Source: Ancrocorticia sp047501485
GTDB taxonomy: Bacteria; Actinomycetota; Actinomycetes; Actinomycetales; Actinomycetaceae
NCBI GenBank assembly: GCA_047501485.1
Contig: JAZDRN010000005.1
Location: forward strand, 124,001 to 188,000
Direction: 5' to 3'
Length of the DNA: 64,000 bases
Part shown: positions 1 to 8,782 of the stretch, piece by piece
Numbering within the stretch: the stretch's first letter is position 1
Layout of the letters: each line of letters opens with the position of its first letter
Notes under the pieces: generated by a model
Database searches by the model: none
The model's input: the letters and a program-made list of their open reading frames with translations, nothing else
What the model was told of the DNA's origin: nothing
Translations under genes and position numbers: made by a program

Positions 1-1
1 C

Positions 2-382
2 GGGCCGAGCGAGCGAGGGGTGTGGACACTGGACCTGACATCGCAGCGCGCATTCCATCCCGACCGTTTCATCGATGCCCTGAGTCAGCTGTGCCAGGGA
101 GAGGTCTGTGTGAGGGGATGCTTCTGGCTGCCAACCCGCCCCGACACCATCTGCGCCCTCAATGCGCACGGCGGCCTGATCACCTTCGGCAGTGCCGGAG
201 ACTGGCCCGACGAACCCAGGACGCACCTCGTCGTCACCGGTACTTCGGATCGCAGGGGCGAGGAGGATCGCAGGGGCGAGATCGAAGCGGCATTCGCCGA
301 CTGCCTGCTCTCCCCTGCCGAACAGGAGCTGTCCTTGCATTGGGCCGGCACCTCAGATGGCCTCAGCGAATGGTTCGATTGA
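2..382 (+). CDS. CobW-type GTPase, C-terminal fragment (5' end outside window)
   Basis: The frame is open to the window edge, so the gene starts upstream. The visible 126 residues look like the C-terminal domain of the CobW/YciC/ZigA metallochaperone GTPase family: the stretch GCFWLPTRPD followed by GGLITFGSAGDW is the typical beta-sheet segment of that domain. These proteins use GTP to deliver metals such as zinc or cobalt. The G-domain and the CxCC metal site lie outside the window. Residues 80-92 hold a small duplication (RRGEEDRRGE), encoded by a repeated 'gatcgcaggggcgag'. The assignment rests on the C-terminal domain only. Confidence 0.7.
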   Translation, partial: GPSERGVWTLDLTSQRAFHPDRFIDALSQLCQGEVCVRGCFWLPTRPDTICALNAHGGLITFGSAGDWPDEPRTHLVVTGTSDRRGEEDRRGEIEAAFADCLLSPAEQELSLHWAGTSDGLSEWFD

Positions 383-462
383 ACCTGACGGCCCATTGCT
401 CGGCTAATGCGGCGTCCGGTGGGCGGCGCCGCACGCTACCCACCGGACGCCGCTGCAGAAGC

Positions 463-1884
463 CTAAACAGGATAGCCCAGAGCTTCCTTCGCCGCGACAT
501 GCTGCTTCATGATCTGCGGTTGCAGGCCACGGGACTTGACCACGCGTTCCTTGTGCTCCCACACCGGGAACTCCCCGGTCACAGCCGCCACAGCCTGCAT
601 GGCCGCTCCCACGGTCACGTATTCGCTGGGTTTGGGGATCACGATCGGGATGGGAGTGACCTGGGTGAGGACTTGCTGGACGGCTCGGTTGCGCGCCGCA
701 CCTCCGATGACGAGGAGGCGGTTGATCGGGATTCCCAGATCGATGACCGCGTTCAAGCCCACGATCAGCCCGCACACCATTCCTTCGACGAAGGCCCTGG
801 CCAAGTTGCGTGGATTTGCGTTATCCAGGGAGAGACCATGGACGCTGCCTCGCGCCGTTGGCAGGTACGGAGTGCGCTCCCCTTCGAAGTACGGAAGCAG
901 GGTGACGCCCTCGGCCCCGGGAGCGGCCTGACGAGCCAACGAGGAGATCTCGTCATGATCGCGCCCCAGGATACGGGTCGCCGCGTCGAGATCGCGCGCA
1001 GCGTTCAGAGTCGCCGCCATCGGGAGAAGGTCGCCGGTGCAATCGGCGTATGACGAGACCAATCCCGAGGGGTCGTTGATGACGCTGCTTGCCCGGGCGA
1101 AGGCAGTACCCGATGTTCCGATGGACAGGATGCCATCGCCGACTTCCAGACCGAGCGCCAGCGCTCCCAGCGCGTTGTCGCCGCCGCCGACTCCCAGCGG
1201 AATCCCCGGAGGAATTCCCGGCAGACCGGAGGCCGTGACACCGGCGCAATCGCGAGGGCCGAGAATGGTGGGGAGAATCGCGCGCTTTCCGAGCCCTATT
1301 TCCAGCAGCTCCTCATCCCATTCGTCCTTCTCGGCCGACCAGTACCCGGTACCCGAGGCATCGGAACGATCCGTGGTCAGCTCGGACAGGTCCGGGTTGT
1401 CAGGCCCAAATCCTCGCAGTCGCCATGTCAGGTAATCGTGCGGAAGGCAGATCGCAGCGGTGCGAGCCGCGTTCTGGGGTTCGTTGTCTCGCAACCAGCG
1501 CGCCTTGGCCACGGTGGATGCCACGACCAGCGGCGATCCGGTTCTGCGAATCCAGTGCTGGGCGCCGAATTCCTCGTTCAGCGCATCGATCGAGGGGGCG
1601 CAGCTGGTGTCATTCCACAGCATCGCATCGCGAATGACTCGGCCCTGCTCATCCAGGCAGATCATGCCCTGCATCTGGGCACCGATCGAGATGGCGTCCA
1701 CGTCATTGAGACCGCCTGCCCCGATGAATGCCTCCAGCAAGGCATTCCACCACCGTTCGGGGTTGATCTGGGTACTGACCGGGTGCGATGACCGTCCCAT
1801 CCGCACGATCTTGCCGGTTGAAACGTCTCGAATGGTTACCTTGCAGCTTTGCGTCGACGAATCTACTCCCGCGACGAGTTTCAT
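463..1884 (-). CDS. FGGY-family carbohydrate kinase (xylulokinase-like)
   Basis: This is a 473-residue kinase of the FGGY superfamily, which phosphorylates sugars or polyols with ATP in the cytoplasm. The N-terminal phosphate-loop motif GVDSSTQSCK, the central GGGDNALGAL and the GTSG motif in the C-terminal actin-like lobe are all present. The ATG at 1884 is chosen because it follows a GAAAGG ribosome site and overlaps the stop of the aldolase (ATGA). It is the last gene of a four-gene overlapping operon with GatD-like, PfkB and aldolase genes. It is paralogous to the kinase at 34.7-36.2 kb (both begin with VAGxDSSTQSCK). The substrate is unknown. With no galactitol PTS nearby, a role in making the phosphorylated polyol that GatD uses is possible but is inference. 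Confidence 0.85.
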   Translation of the reverse strand: MKLVAGVDSSTQSCKVTIRDVSTGKIVRMGRSSHPVSTQINPERWWNALLEAFIGAGGLNDVDAISIGAQMQGMICLDEQGRVIRDAMLWNDTSCAPSIDALNEEFGAQHWIRRTGSPLVVASTVAKARWLRDNEPQNAARTAAICLPHDYLTWRLRGFGPDNPDLSELTTDRSDASGTGYWSAEKDEWDEELLEIGLGKRAILPTILGPRDCAGVTASGLPGIPPGIPLGVGGGDNALGALALGLEVGDGILSIGTSGTAFARASSVINDPSGLVSSYADCTGDLLPMAATLNAARDLDAATRILGRDHDEISSLARQAAPGAEGVTLLPYFEGERTPYLPTARGSVHGLSLDNANPRNLARAFVEGMVCGLIVGLNAVIDLGIPINRLLVIGGAARNRAVQQVLTQVTPIPIVIPKPSEYVTVGAAMQAVAAVTGEFPVWEHKERVVKSRGLQPQIMKQHVAAKEALGYPV

Positions 1885-2744
1885 TGTCCATACCTTTCGT
1901 TCTGTGCCGCCCCGCCCCTGTAGAGATCGAGGAGGCGCGCAACTTCTTGCTCCATTGCAGTTGCGGCGGGCTTGGTCCATTTGCGGGTGTCCACCAGTTC
2001 CGGCTTCTCTGCCAGCACCTCACGAACGGTGGAGGTGAACACGTGGTTGAGGTGGGTAGATACATTGATTTTCGTCATGCCATGTTCGATGGCACGGGAC
2101 ATGTTCTCATCGCTGACACCGGACGAACCGTGCAGCACCAGGGGCACGGGGACCGTGGCGGCGATCCTGGTGATGAGATCGAGATCCAGTTCAGCGTTGC
2201 GGGAGGTCATGGCATGCGAACTCCCGACCGCGACGGCGAGCAGATCCACTCCGGTGTCGGCCACGAAGACGGCCGCATCGTCCGGATCGGTGCGCGCACC
2301 CGGGGCGTGCACCCCATCTTTACCACCGACCTCGCCCAGTTCGGCTTCGATGGCGATGCCCGCGTCATGGCACCAGTGCGCCACCTGTGCGGTCACCGCT
2401 CGGTTCTGCTCATCCGGCAGATGAGAGCCGTCGTACATTATCGAGGTGAATCCGAGTCCGATCGCCTGGCGAATGAGGTCGAGGTCGTCCGCGTGATCGA
2501 GGTGAACGCCAACCCGTGCGGGGCTCTTCCTCGCGATGGCCAGCGTGGCCATTGCGATCGGTTCCAGATCGCCGCCGTGGAATTTCACGGCGTTCTGCGA
2601 GATCTGCAGAATGACCGGTTGCCCGGTTCGCTCTGCCGCCTTGACGATGGATTCGGCGTTCTCGAGGTGGATCACATTGAAGGCGCCGAGTCCCCGCGAG
2701 GCGGTCCGGCATTCTTGTGCGAGTGTGTTGAGTGGGGCAAGCAT
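1881..2744 (-). CDS. Class II ketose-bisphosphate aldolase (tagatose/fructose type)
   Basis: This is a 287-residue zinc-dependent class II aldolase of the GatY/KbaY/FbaA family, which cleaves tagatose-1,6- or fructose-1,6-bisphosphate to DHAP and glyceraldehyde-3-phosphate. Visible family features are GAFNV near the N-terminus, the HLDHADD zinc/catalytic segment, AELGEVGG, the phosphate-binding VLHGSSGV and the C-terminal KINVST. The start at 2744 follows an AAGGAAG ribosome site and touches the stop of the kinase upstream (TGATG), which suggests translational coupling. The partner genes (GatD-like and PfkB) favour tagatose-1,6-bisphosphate as substrate. Fructose-1,6-bisphosphate cannot be excluded from sequence. 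Confidence 0.88.
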   Translation of the reverse strand: MLAPLNTLAQECRTASRGLGAFNVIHLENAESIVKAAERTGQPVILQISQNAVKFHGGDLEPIAMATLAIARKSPARVGVHLDHADDLDLIRQAIGLGFTSIMYDGSHLPDEQNRAVTAQVAHWCHDAGIAIEAELGEVGGKDGVHAPGARTDPDDAAVFVADTGVDLLAVAVGSSHAMTSRNAELDLDLITRIAATVPVPLVLHGSSGVSDENMSRAIEHGMTKINVSTHLNHVFTSTVREVLAEKPELVDTRKWTKPAATAMEQEVARLLDLYRGGAAQNERYGQ

Positions 2745-3691
2745 CAGACATCTTCCTTTGCGATGTGGACTCCAGAGTGAAGTTGCGCGGCGACCTCGCG
2801 GTCGATCTCCCCCGCAACCGGTGAGAGCACGGCGGCGGCGGACCACGCCACGGCTCGATTGAGGGCGGACAGCAGCACCCGGGAGCGTTGCTCCTGAGCC
2901 GGAGCGTTCGCCAGTGCCACCGCGAGCGCGGCGACGACGGCATCTCCCGCGCCGGTGGGATTGCCCGCCACGGGGACCGAAAGCTTCGCCACGCACGAAT
3001 CCTCGCGAGTCTCCAACCGCATACCCTCGGCGCCCAGGGAGACGAGAACGGCTCCCACACCCCGTTCCAGGAGGGCGGCGGCGCCCTCCCCGATATCGGC
3101 ACATCCGAGAGCGCCCATAAGTTCATCCCGGTTCGGTTTGACGAGGTCCGCGCCCGCTTCGGCGGCGGCCAGTAGAGCGGGTCCAGACGTGTCGGCGACG
3201 ACGACGGCGCCCTGCTCCCGTAGTTCGCGCACCAACCGAGACAGGTACCCGGGCTCCTCCGCATGCGGAAGCGAGCCCGAGATGGTGACGACGTCGCCCC
3301 GGCGCACGCTGCGCAGGAGTGACTCTCCGAGCCTGCGCCACGAGGACTCGGCCTCGTTGGCTCCGGGTTCGTTGAACATCGTGGTATCAACACCGTCCAC
3401 CACCGCGACGGTACGGCGGGTCTCGGCTTCGACGTCAGTCCAGCGCTGGTCGATGGCGGGTGCGAGTTCCCGCAGGTTCTCACGAACCTGCTCACCCGTG
3501 CGCCCACCGATGAATCCGTAGACGGCCACCTCTTCGCCGACGTCCGCGGCGAGACGCGCAACGTTGACGCCCTTGCCTCCGGGTCGCGAGGTCACCTGAG
3601 CGACCCGGTTGACGCCGTGCACCACCACGGGGCTCGCGAGCGTGTAGGTGACGTCGAGGGCGGGATGCGGAGTCAGTGCGTGGATGGTCAT
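2744..3691 (-). CDS. PfkB-family 1-phosphofructokinase / tagatose-6-phosphate kinase
   Basis: This is a 315-residue ribokinase-superfamily sugar kinase. The N-terminal signature PGGKGVNVARL and the C-terminal NPTGAGDAVVA, whose Asp is the catalytic base, are intact, and the length is normal for LacC/FruK enzymes. It would phosphorylate tagatose-6-phosphate (or fructose-1-phosphate) to the bisphosphate cleaved by the next gene. It overlaps the dehydrogenase upstream by ATGA and the aldolase downstream by one base. The setting between a galactitol-1-phosphate-type dehydrogenase and a class II aldolase supports the tagatose-6-phosphate kinase role. LacC and FruK are not separable by eye. Confidence 0.85.
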   Translation of the reverse strand: MTIHALTPHPALDVTYTLASPVVVHGVNRVAQVTSRPGGKGVNVARLAADVGEEVAVYGFIGGRTGEQVRENLRELAPAIDQRWTDVEAETRRTVAVVDGVDTTMFNEPGANEAESSWRRLGESLLRSVRRGDVVTISGSLPHAEEPGYLSRLVRELREQGAVVVADTSGPALLAAAEAGADLVKPNRDELMGALGCADIGEGAAALLERGVGAVLVSLGAEGMRLETREDSCVAKLSVPVAGNPTGAGDAVVAALAVALANAPAQEQRSRVLLSALNRAVAWSAAAVLSPVAGEIDREVAAQLHSGVHIAKEDV

Positions 3692-4749
3692 AGCTCCGTC
3701 ACCTCCCCCGCTACGCGGAACATCACCTTGAGCCTTCTGTCTCCGCTCCTGCGCATCGCATCCATGCCGGTCGCGACCTCGTCGAGTGAGAACTCATGGG
3801 TCACGAGCATCTCCGGGTCGAAGGGCACCTGGGAGAGGATGCGGGCTGCGTCCGTCCATTCCGTACCGGGGAACGGTGCCGAATAGGACATCCACGAGCC
3901 GTGAATGGTCAGCTCACCACGCAGGATCAGCTCGAAGGTGTGCGGGTCCAGAACGAGATCCGCGCTCGGAGTGCCTATATAGACCACCTGACCTCCCCGA
4001 GCGGCGACTTCCAGGGCCTGCCTCCTGGTGGGAGCGGCCCCGGCTGTCTCGATCACGAGTTCGGGCTTTCCGATGGCGGCGAACTCGGCGGCGAGATCGC
4101 CTTCCAGGCTGTTGATCGTGTGATGAGCTCCGAGCCTTCTGGCCATCTCGAGGTTCCATAGGGCGATGTCGACGACCGTGACCGAGCTCGCGCCCCGGTC
4201 CAGCGCGGCCAGCAGAGCCATAAGGCCGATGACGCCCCCACCGAGAATCGCAACCGAGCCGCCGCGTGGGAAAGGCGCCTGGTTCAAGCCGTGAATCGCC
4301 ACGGTCAGTGGTTCGATCAGGGCCGCCGATTTCAACGATAGGGAGTCTGGAACGGGAACGAGGTTCTGTTCGGGCGCGACCACGTACTCGGCCATGGCAC
4401 CGGGCCGCCGTGAACCGATGAACGAGTAGTTGGGGCACTGGGCCAGCAGGCCCGCCCTGCATCTTTCGCAGCTGTGGCACGGCACGAGAGGAGCCACCGC
4501 GACTCTTGTGCCGATTGGAACGCGAGTGGCGGCCGAGCCGGTGGCGGCCACGATTCCAGAGAACTCGTGCCCGAGGATCTGGGGAAACCCATGGACGGCG
4601 CCATCGAAGTACCGCGGGACATCGCTTCCGCAGATTCCCGTGTAGGCGACTCTGACGAGGGCTTCGTCCGGCGCGAGGTCGGGCAGTGGGGTCGTGAATT
4701 GAGACAGTTGCTGTTTGCCTGTCACAGCAACGCTTTTCATGGTCTGCAT
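3688..4749 (-). CDS. gatD: Zinc-dependent dehydrogenase, galactitol-1-phosphate 5-dehydrogenase-like
   Basis: This is a 353-residue medium-chain alcohol dehydrogenase. The catalytic zinc site is given by Cys40 in GICGSD and by GHEFSG. The structural zinc site is CHSCERCRAGLLAQC (Cys spacing 2,2,7), and the NAD-binding loop is GGGVIGL. Several stretches closely follow enterobacterial GatD, namely YSFIGSRR, GAMAEYVV and GSWMSYSAPFPGTEW, so the expected reaction is galactitol-1-phosphate to tagatose-6-phosphate. It heads the operon. The ATG at 4749 has an AGAGG site 9-13 bases upstream. A second ATG three codons in (4740) is an alternative start. Another hexitol phosphate could be the real substrate. 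Confidence 0.85.
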   Translation of the reverse strand: MQTMKSVAVTGKQQLSQFTTPLPDLAPDEALVRVAYTGICGSDVPRYFDGAVHGFPQILGHEFSGIVAATGSAATRVPIGTRVAVAPLVPCHSCERCRAGLLAQCPNYSFIGSRRPGAMAEYVVAPEQNLVPVPDSLSLKSAALIEPLTVAIHGLNQAPFPRGGSVAILGGGVIGLMALLAALDRGASSVTVVDIALWNLEMARRLGAHHTINSLEGDLAAEFAAIGKPELVIETAGAAPTRRQALEVAARGGQVVYIGTPSADLVLDPHTFELILRGELTIHGSWMSYSAPFPGTEWTDAARILSQVPFDPEMLVTHEFSLDEVATGMDAMRRSGDRRLKVMFRVAGEVTEL

Positions 4750-4896
4750 CGCATCAACCTCTTATCCGAACGATCGAAGAAGGTATGCAAAAGCCAAGGT
4801 ATTTACCCATTTATGCTCCTGTGCAAAATGTGGATTGGACCTGGATGTGGGGATGGGGACGGATCAGGCTGGGGCATCGATGCCCTCACCGGGTTG

Positions 4897-4914
4897 CCAA
4901 CACGTCCGTGTTGG
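4897..4914. promoter_or_regulatory. Perfect inverted repeat, candidate operator of the gat-type operon
   Basis: The arms CCAACACG and CGTGTTGG are exact reverse complements separated by two bases. The site lies about 150 bp upstream of the gatD start and just downstream (in the direction of transcription) of a possible leftward promoter. It is therefore placed like a repressor operator. The DeoR-family gene on the other side of the intergenic region is the obvious candidate binder, which is inference. Confidence 0.55.
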
Positions 4915-4926
4915 TGGAGTACCTCA

Positions 4927-4955
4927 AGCGTAACAAGACCCCAACTGTTTCACAA
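4927..4955 (-). promoter_or_regulatory. Possible promoter for the gat-type operon
   Basis: On the minus strand TTGTGA (4950-4955) is followed after 17 bases by TACGCT (4927-4932). The match to sigma-70-type hexamers is only fair, but spacing and position directly before the inverted repeat fit. Confidence 0.3.
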
Positions 4956-5203
4956 GCTTTTCCCACAAATTGGATTGTGATTAGGTTGGGTAATTACTTG
5001 TGTGGAGCTAATTCGCAAGAATATCGAGCGCTTCCTTCACGCTGCTCCCCAGATTCAGGTATCAGTTGACGAGAGGAAGGCTTTCCGGGCGCAGCCGGGC
5101 GCTATGCCTGAGGCGATACCGATAGCACCGAGATCAACCCTTTGTGCGCGAAGTCGGCTTTTCAAGGGTGTATCTCACGTGCAAACCCGTGACTTCGCTA
5201 AAC

Positions 5204-5219
5204 CGGCGCGACCGCGCCG
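5204..5219 (-). terminator. Short GC hairpin just after the DeoR gene
   Basis: CGGCGCG and CGCGCCG are perfect 7-bp arms with a two-base loop, 5 bases past the stop of the DeoR gene, followed on the minus strand by GGTTTAG. There is no real T-tract, so termination is only plausible. Confidence 0.4.
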
Positions 5220-5224
5220 CTCGT

Positions 5225-6004
5225 TCAGAGCCCCGGCTTCGGGTCCACGATCTCGAGCGAAACGCCCGCCTCGTCTATCGCCAGACGCAGTTCCGGATCC
5301 GGCTCGTCGGAGGTGATCACGACGTCGACGTCGGCGAAACGAGCCAGCCGATGGACCGCGATCGCATCGAGTTTGGAGGAGTCGGCCACCACCACGACGC
5401 GCGCCGAACGCCCCATCGCTTTCTGCGACAGGGCCACTTCCAGTGGAAAGTGGTTGGTTATCTCGGCACCCGCCTCGATTCCGCCGCATCCGAAGATACC
5501 GACATCGAAGTGCAGCGCTTCCAGGGTCTTCTCCGCGATCGGGCCGTAGAGTGCCCCCTCGTTGCGTCGCAGGATGCCGCCAAGGACGACGCCCTCCATC
5601 GTCTCGGACGAGGCCACCAGATCGGCGATGGGCAGCGAGTTCGTCACGACGGTGACCCGACGTTGTTCTGCCACGAGGGCTTCGACGACGCACTTCGTCG
5701 TCGTGCCGTAATCGAGGTATATGGTCGACCCGTCCTCCACGAGCGCAACGGCCGCGTGGGCGATGGCCTCCTTGGCCTCCATGTGCACCGATTGGCGCAG
5801 GGAATAGGCGCTTTCCCTGTCGGTCTGCCTCAGCCTCGCGCCACCGTGAACACGGAGCAGCAGGCCCATATCGTCAAGCTCCACGAGGTCCTTGCGTATC
5901 GTCTCGGCGGAGACTCTGAACTGCTTGCTCAAGGTGGCCACCTTGGCCGTCTTGTGCTCGCGCACAAACTCCACGATGTCCCGTTGGCGTTCGTCAATGT
6001 TCAT
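5225..6004 (-). CDS. DeoR/GlpR-family transcriptional repressor
   Basis: This is a 259-residue regulator with an N-terminal winged helix-turn-helix (ERQRDIVEFVREHKTAKV then VSAETIRKDLVELDDMGLL) followed by the DeoR sugar-phosphate sensor domain (DYGTTT, VTNSLPIADLV, GGILRRNEGALYGP, DSSKLDA). Members of the family bind DNA until released by a phosphorylated sugar. The ATG at 6004 begins the conserved MNIDERQ start. A longer frame upstream has no family similarity. It lies directly upstream of the gatD operon in the same orientation and is its likely regulator. Confidence 0.88.
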   Translation of the reverse strand: MNIDERQRDIVEFVREHKTAKVATLSKQFRVSAETIRKDLVELDDMGLLLRVHGGARLRQTDRESAYSLRQSVHMEAKEAIAHAAVALVEDGSTIYLDYGTTTKCVVEALVAEQRRVTVVTNSLPIADLVASSETMEGVVLGGILRRNEGALYGPIAEKTLEALHFDVGIFGCGGIEAGAEITNHFPLEVALSQKAMGRSARVVVVADSSKLDAIAVHRLARFADVDVVITSDEPDPELRLAIDEAGVSLEIVDPKPGL

Positions 6005-6202
6005 CTCAACCAGCCTTCGCGCAGGAGCCCACGTGTAGTCCAATAAATTCCCAAGCCCTATCCTAACCGCTGGCCGTGTATGCGGGGTCTGGCACGAAAG
6101 AACAGTTGACGCACATGTCTCAGCCGCAATCGGCAAGGGTATCGACCCTTGTATTCGCCGCGGCACTCTCCTATCGTCGGGCTAACCGATGAAGGAGGAA
6201 TC

Positions 6203-6472
6203 ATGGCCAGGGAACGCGAATCCAATAGCATCAAGGACCCCGAGTTCTACCAGGAGCTGCGCGATCAGGGGGCTTCCGAGGAGAAAGCCGCCCGGATATC
6301 CAACGCCGCAGCCAAGGAGGGAAGGTCCGCCGTCGGCAAACGCGGTGGAGAGGCCGGAAGCTACGAGGACTGGACCGTCAAGGATCTCCGCGGACGCGCC
6401 AAGGAACTCGGTATCACCGGCTATTCCGGCAAACGCAAGGCGAAGCTCATTTCGATGCTTCGCAACCACTGA
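6203..6472 (+). CDS. Small Rho-N/SAP-like domain protein (DUF7218-type)
   Basis: This is an 89-residue acidic/basic mixed protein. The first half (residues 1-50) is hydrophilic and helical with ISNAAAKEGRSAVGKRGG. The last 38 residues, DWTVKDLRGRAKELGITGYSGKRKAKLI and on, form a helix-extended-helix module typical of Rho N-terminal or SAP/LEM-like DNA- or RNA-binding domains. The start is set by a strong AAGGAGGAA site 3 bases before the ATG. The same module closes the protein encoded at 37.6-38.0 kb. Its function is unknown; a nucleic-acid-binding role is inferred from the fold. Confidence 0.75.
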   Translation: MARERESNSIKDPEFYQELRDQGASEEKAARISNAAAKEGRSAVGKRGGEAGSYEDWTVKDLRGRAKELGITGYSGKRKAKLISMLRNH

Positions 6473-6712
6473 GGCGAGGCTCCTCCCGCCCGGCTGGATC
6501 GGGCACCGCCCGGCGTCGGCGGTATCCAAGGCGCACGGCCCGCATGGCCCGGATGACTCCCAGGCATGTGATCCCAGCCGTCAGGAGCGTCGTCGCGAAC
6601 GTCGCGGAGCGCGTGAAAAGAACTTCGCAGCTCTGACCAGTACTTTTACTGTTATCCGATGTCAGCTCCCATATTCGACCTTGAATCCCTCCATTTTTGC
6701 CCGGCTCGCGTG

Positions 6713-6742
6713 TAATACTCAGCTAACTTGTTTTGAGTATTA
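6713..6742. promoter_or_regulatory. Inverted repeat abutting the ribosome site of nagE
   Basis: The arms TAATACTCA and TGAGTATTA are perfect 9-bp reverse complements around a 12-base spacer. The right arm ends directly at the GGAG ribosome site of the PTS gene. It could be an operator (the left arm contains a -10-like TAATAC) or, in RNA, a hairpin next to the ribosome site. Confidence 0.55.
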
Positions 6743-6752
6743 GGAGCCGCAT

Positions 6753-8748
6753 ATGAAATTTATGCAACGACTCGGCAGATCGTTCATGCTGCCCGTGGCG
6801 GTGCTTCCCGTCGCCGCGATCTTGAGAGGTATCGGTTACTGGATTCAGAACGTGGCCGGAGAGAACGTTGTCGCAACGTTCCTGAACGCGGCCGGTGGCG
6901 CGCTAATCGACAACATCCCGATCCTCTTCGCGATCGGCGTCTCCCTGGGCATGGCCACGAAGACCGATGGAACCTCGGCCCTATCGGGGCTCGTCTCCTG
7001 GCTCACGATCCAGGAGCTTCTCGCGCCCAAGACGGTGGCGCTCTTCCTGCATATCGACGAGGCGGAGGTGAATCCCGCCTTCGGGGTGGTCAACAACGTC
7101 TTCATCGGCATCATCGCGGGACTGATCGGCGCTACCTCCTACAATCGCTTCAAGGACACGAAGCTGCCTGACGCGCTGTCCTTCTTCTCCGGAAAGCGCT
7201 CCGTGGCCATCGTCTCCGCCGGGGCCTCGCTTGTCACCGCCGCCATCCTCTTCTTCATCTGGCCCGTGGTCTACACCGGTCTCGTCGGTTTCGGCGAATG
7301 GATTCTGGGCCTGGGAGCATTCGGAGCAGGACTCTACGGCTTCTTCAACCGCCTACTGATCCCACTGGGCCTGCACCACGCGCTGAACTCGGTGTTCTGG
7401 TTCGACGTGGCCGGAATCAACGACCTCAATAACTTCCTCGCGGGCCAGGGAACCTACGGCGTCACCGGACAGTACATGACGGGATTCTTCCCGATCATGA
7501 TGTTCGGTCTGCCCGGCGCGGCGCTGGCCATGTACGTCACGGCCAAGACCTCACGGAAGAAGCTCGCCTACGGCCTGCTGCTATCGGCCTCGGTATCCGC
7601 GTTCTTCGTGGGAGTGACCGAACCGCTCGAATTCTCCTTCATGTTCCTGGCCCCGGTGCTCTACCTCGTGCATGCGCTCTTCATGGGCGTCTCCATGTTC
7701 GTGAGCGCCATCCTCCCGGTGCGGATGGGCTTCGGGTTCTCCGGCGGATTCATCGATCTCGTACTGGGGTGGGTCAATCCCATGGCGCAGAATCCATGGA
7801 TCATCCCGCTGATGGGAATCTTCTGGTTCGCCGTCTACTTCTTCATATTCCGATTCATGATCCTGAAGTTCAAGTACAAGACTCCGGGCCGGGAGGACGA
7901 CGACCCCCAGGCTGAAGCCGACAACGACGTCACGGACACCGGCTATCTGGGCACCGCCGCTCGGTTCATAGACGCGCTGGGCGGCAAGGAGAACATCATC
8001 GAACTGGAGAACTGCGCCACCCGCCTCCGCATGGAACTCGCGGACGTGGGCAAGGCAGACGAGGCGGCGCTCAAACGCGCCGGCGCAGCGGGGACGATCA
8101 AGCCTGGAGGCAAGTCCTACCAGGTCATCTACGGTCTCAACGTCCAGTTCGTCAAGGATGCCATGGAACAGATCATGACCGGCCAGGCGGATGCTCCGCC
8201 GGTGACGGCCACGCCGGTCGCGCCACCGCCACAGGACGCAACGGCACCGGCGGCCACGCGCACGGCACCGGCGCTGGTGGCGGGCAGCGTGACCGAGGTC
8301 TATTCGCCGCTGCAAGGCCGGGTGATTCCACTTTCCGAAGTCCCCGACCCTGGTTTCGCCAGCGGTGCAGTGGGCCCGGGCGTCGGCATCGATCCCTCCG
8401 AGGGCAGCGTCGTCGCTCCCGGCGACGGCGAGGTCATCCTCACATTCCCGACCGGGCACGCCGTGGGCATCCGGCTGGAGAGCGGCATCGAGCTGTTGAT
8501 TCACATCGGAATCGATACGGTGCAGCTGGAAGGCAGAGGATTCCATGTCCATGTCACGAAGGGCGAGCGGGTGACGAGGGGAACTCCACTGGTGACCTTC
8601 GATCGCGGTTATCGAGGAGGCCGGATACTCCGCGATAACGCCGGTGGTGGTTACCAATGCCCGCAGGTTCGCCTCCGTGGAGCAGTCCGCCACCGGCTAC
8701 GTGGCGTTCCGCGGCAGACTGCTGGAGGTGAGAGCCAAGGAGATCTGA
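6753..8748 (+). CDS. nagE: PTS permease EIICBA, N-acetylglucosamine type, with a frameshift in EIIA
   Basis: This is a membrane phosphotransferase permease that takes up and phosphorylates a sugar. The EIIC domain (residues about 1-380) has the NagE-like stretches NRLLIPLGLHHALN, GFFPIMMFGLPGAALAMY and TGVTEPLEF-type loop (here VGVTEPLEF) and ends in KTPGRED. The EIIB domain has its phosphocysteine in ENCATRLR (Cys421). An Ala/Pro linker then leads to EIIA, with His569 (TGHAVGI) and the phospho-acceptor His584 (LIHIGIDTV). After FDR (about residue 618, base 8603-8608) the reading frame shifts. The normal EIIA ending IEEAGYS through LLEVRAKEI continues in another frame and stops at 8748, as if two bases of a CGCGCG tract were lost. 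As sequenced, translation instead runs to 8810 with an unrelated tail. Confidence 0.85.
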
Positions 8749-8752
8749 GAGT

Positions 8753-8782
8753 GATGGTGGGCGGGATATCCCGCCCACCATC
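8753..8782 (+). terminator. 30-base perfect palindrome after nagE
   Basis: The two halves GATGGTGGGCGGGAT and ATCCCGCCCACCATC are exact reverse complements with no spacer, 4 bases past the restored nagE stop. It is a strong GC hairpin followed by CCGCGTTTACC, so a terminator (possibly acting in both directions) is likely despite the poor T-tract. Confidence 0.65.

Larger units (their letters stand above)
4750..5224. other. 475-bp intergenic region: likely control region of the galactitol-type operon
   Basis: No convincing gene is seen here. The part next to gatD carries a perfect 18-bp inverted repeat (4897-4914) and a weak leftward promoter (4927-4955), and the part next to the DeoR gene carries a GC-rich hairpin (5204-5219). 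The rest (about 4960-5200) holds no recognisable structure. Confidence 0.6.

Noticed and set aside
22..1053. A 343-codon plus-strand frame at the window start
   Set aside because: It overlaps the CobW-like end in another frame and runs antisense to the FGGY kinase; both of those have real family motifs.
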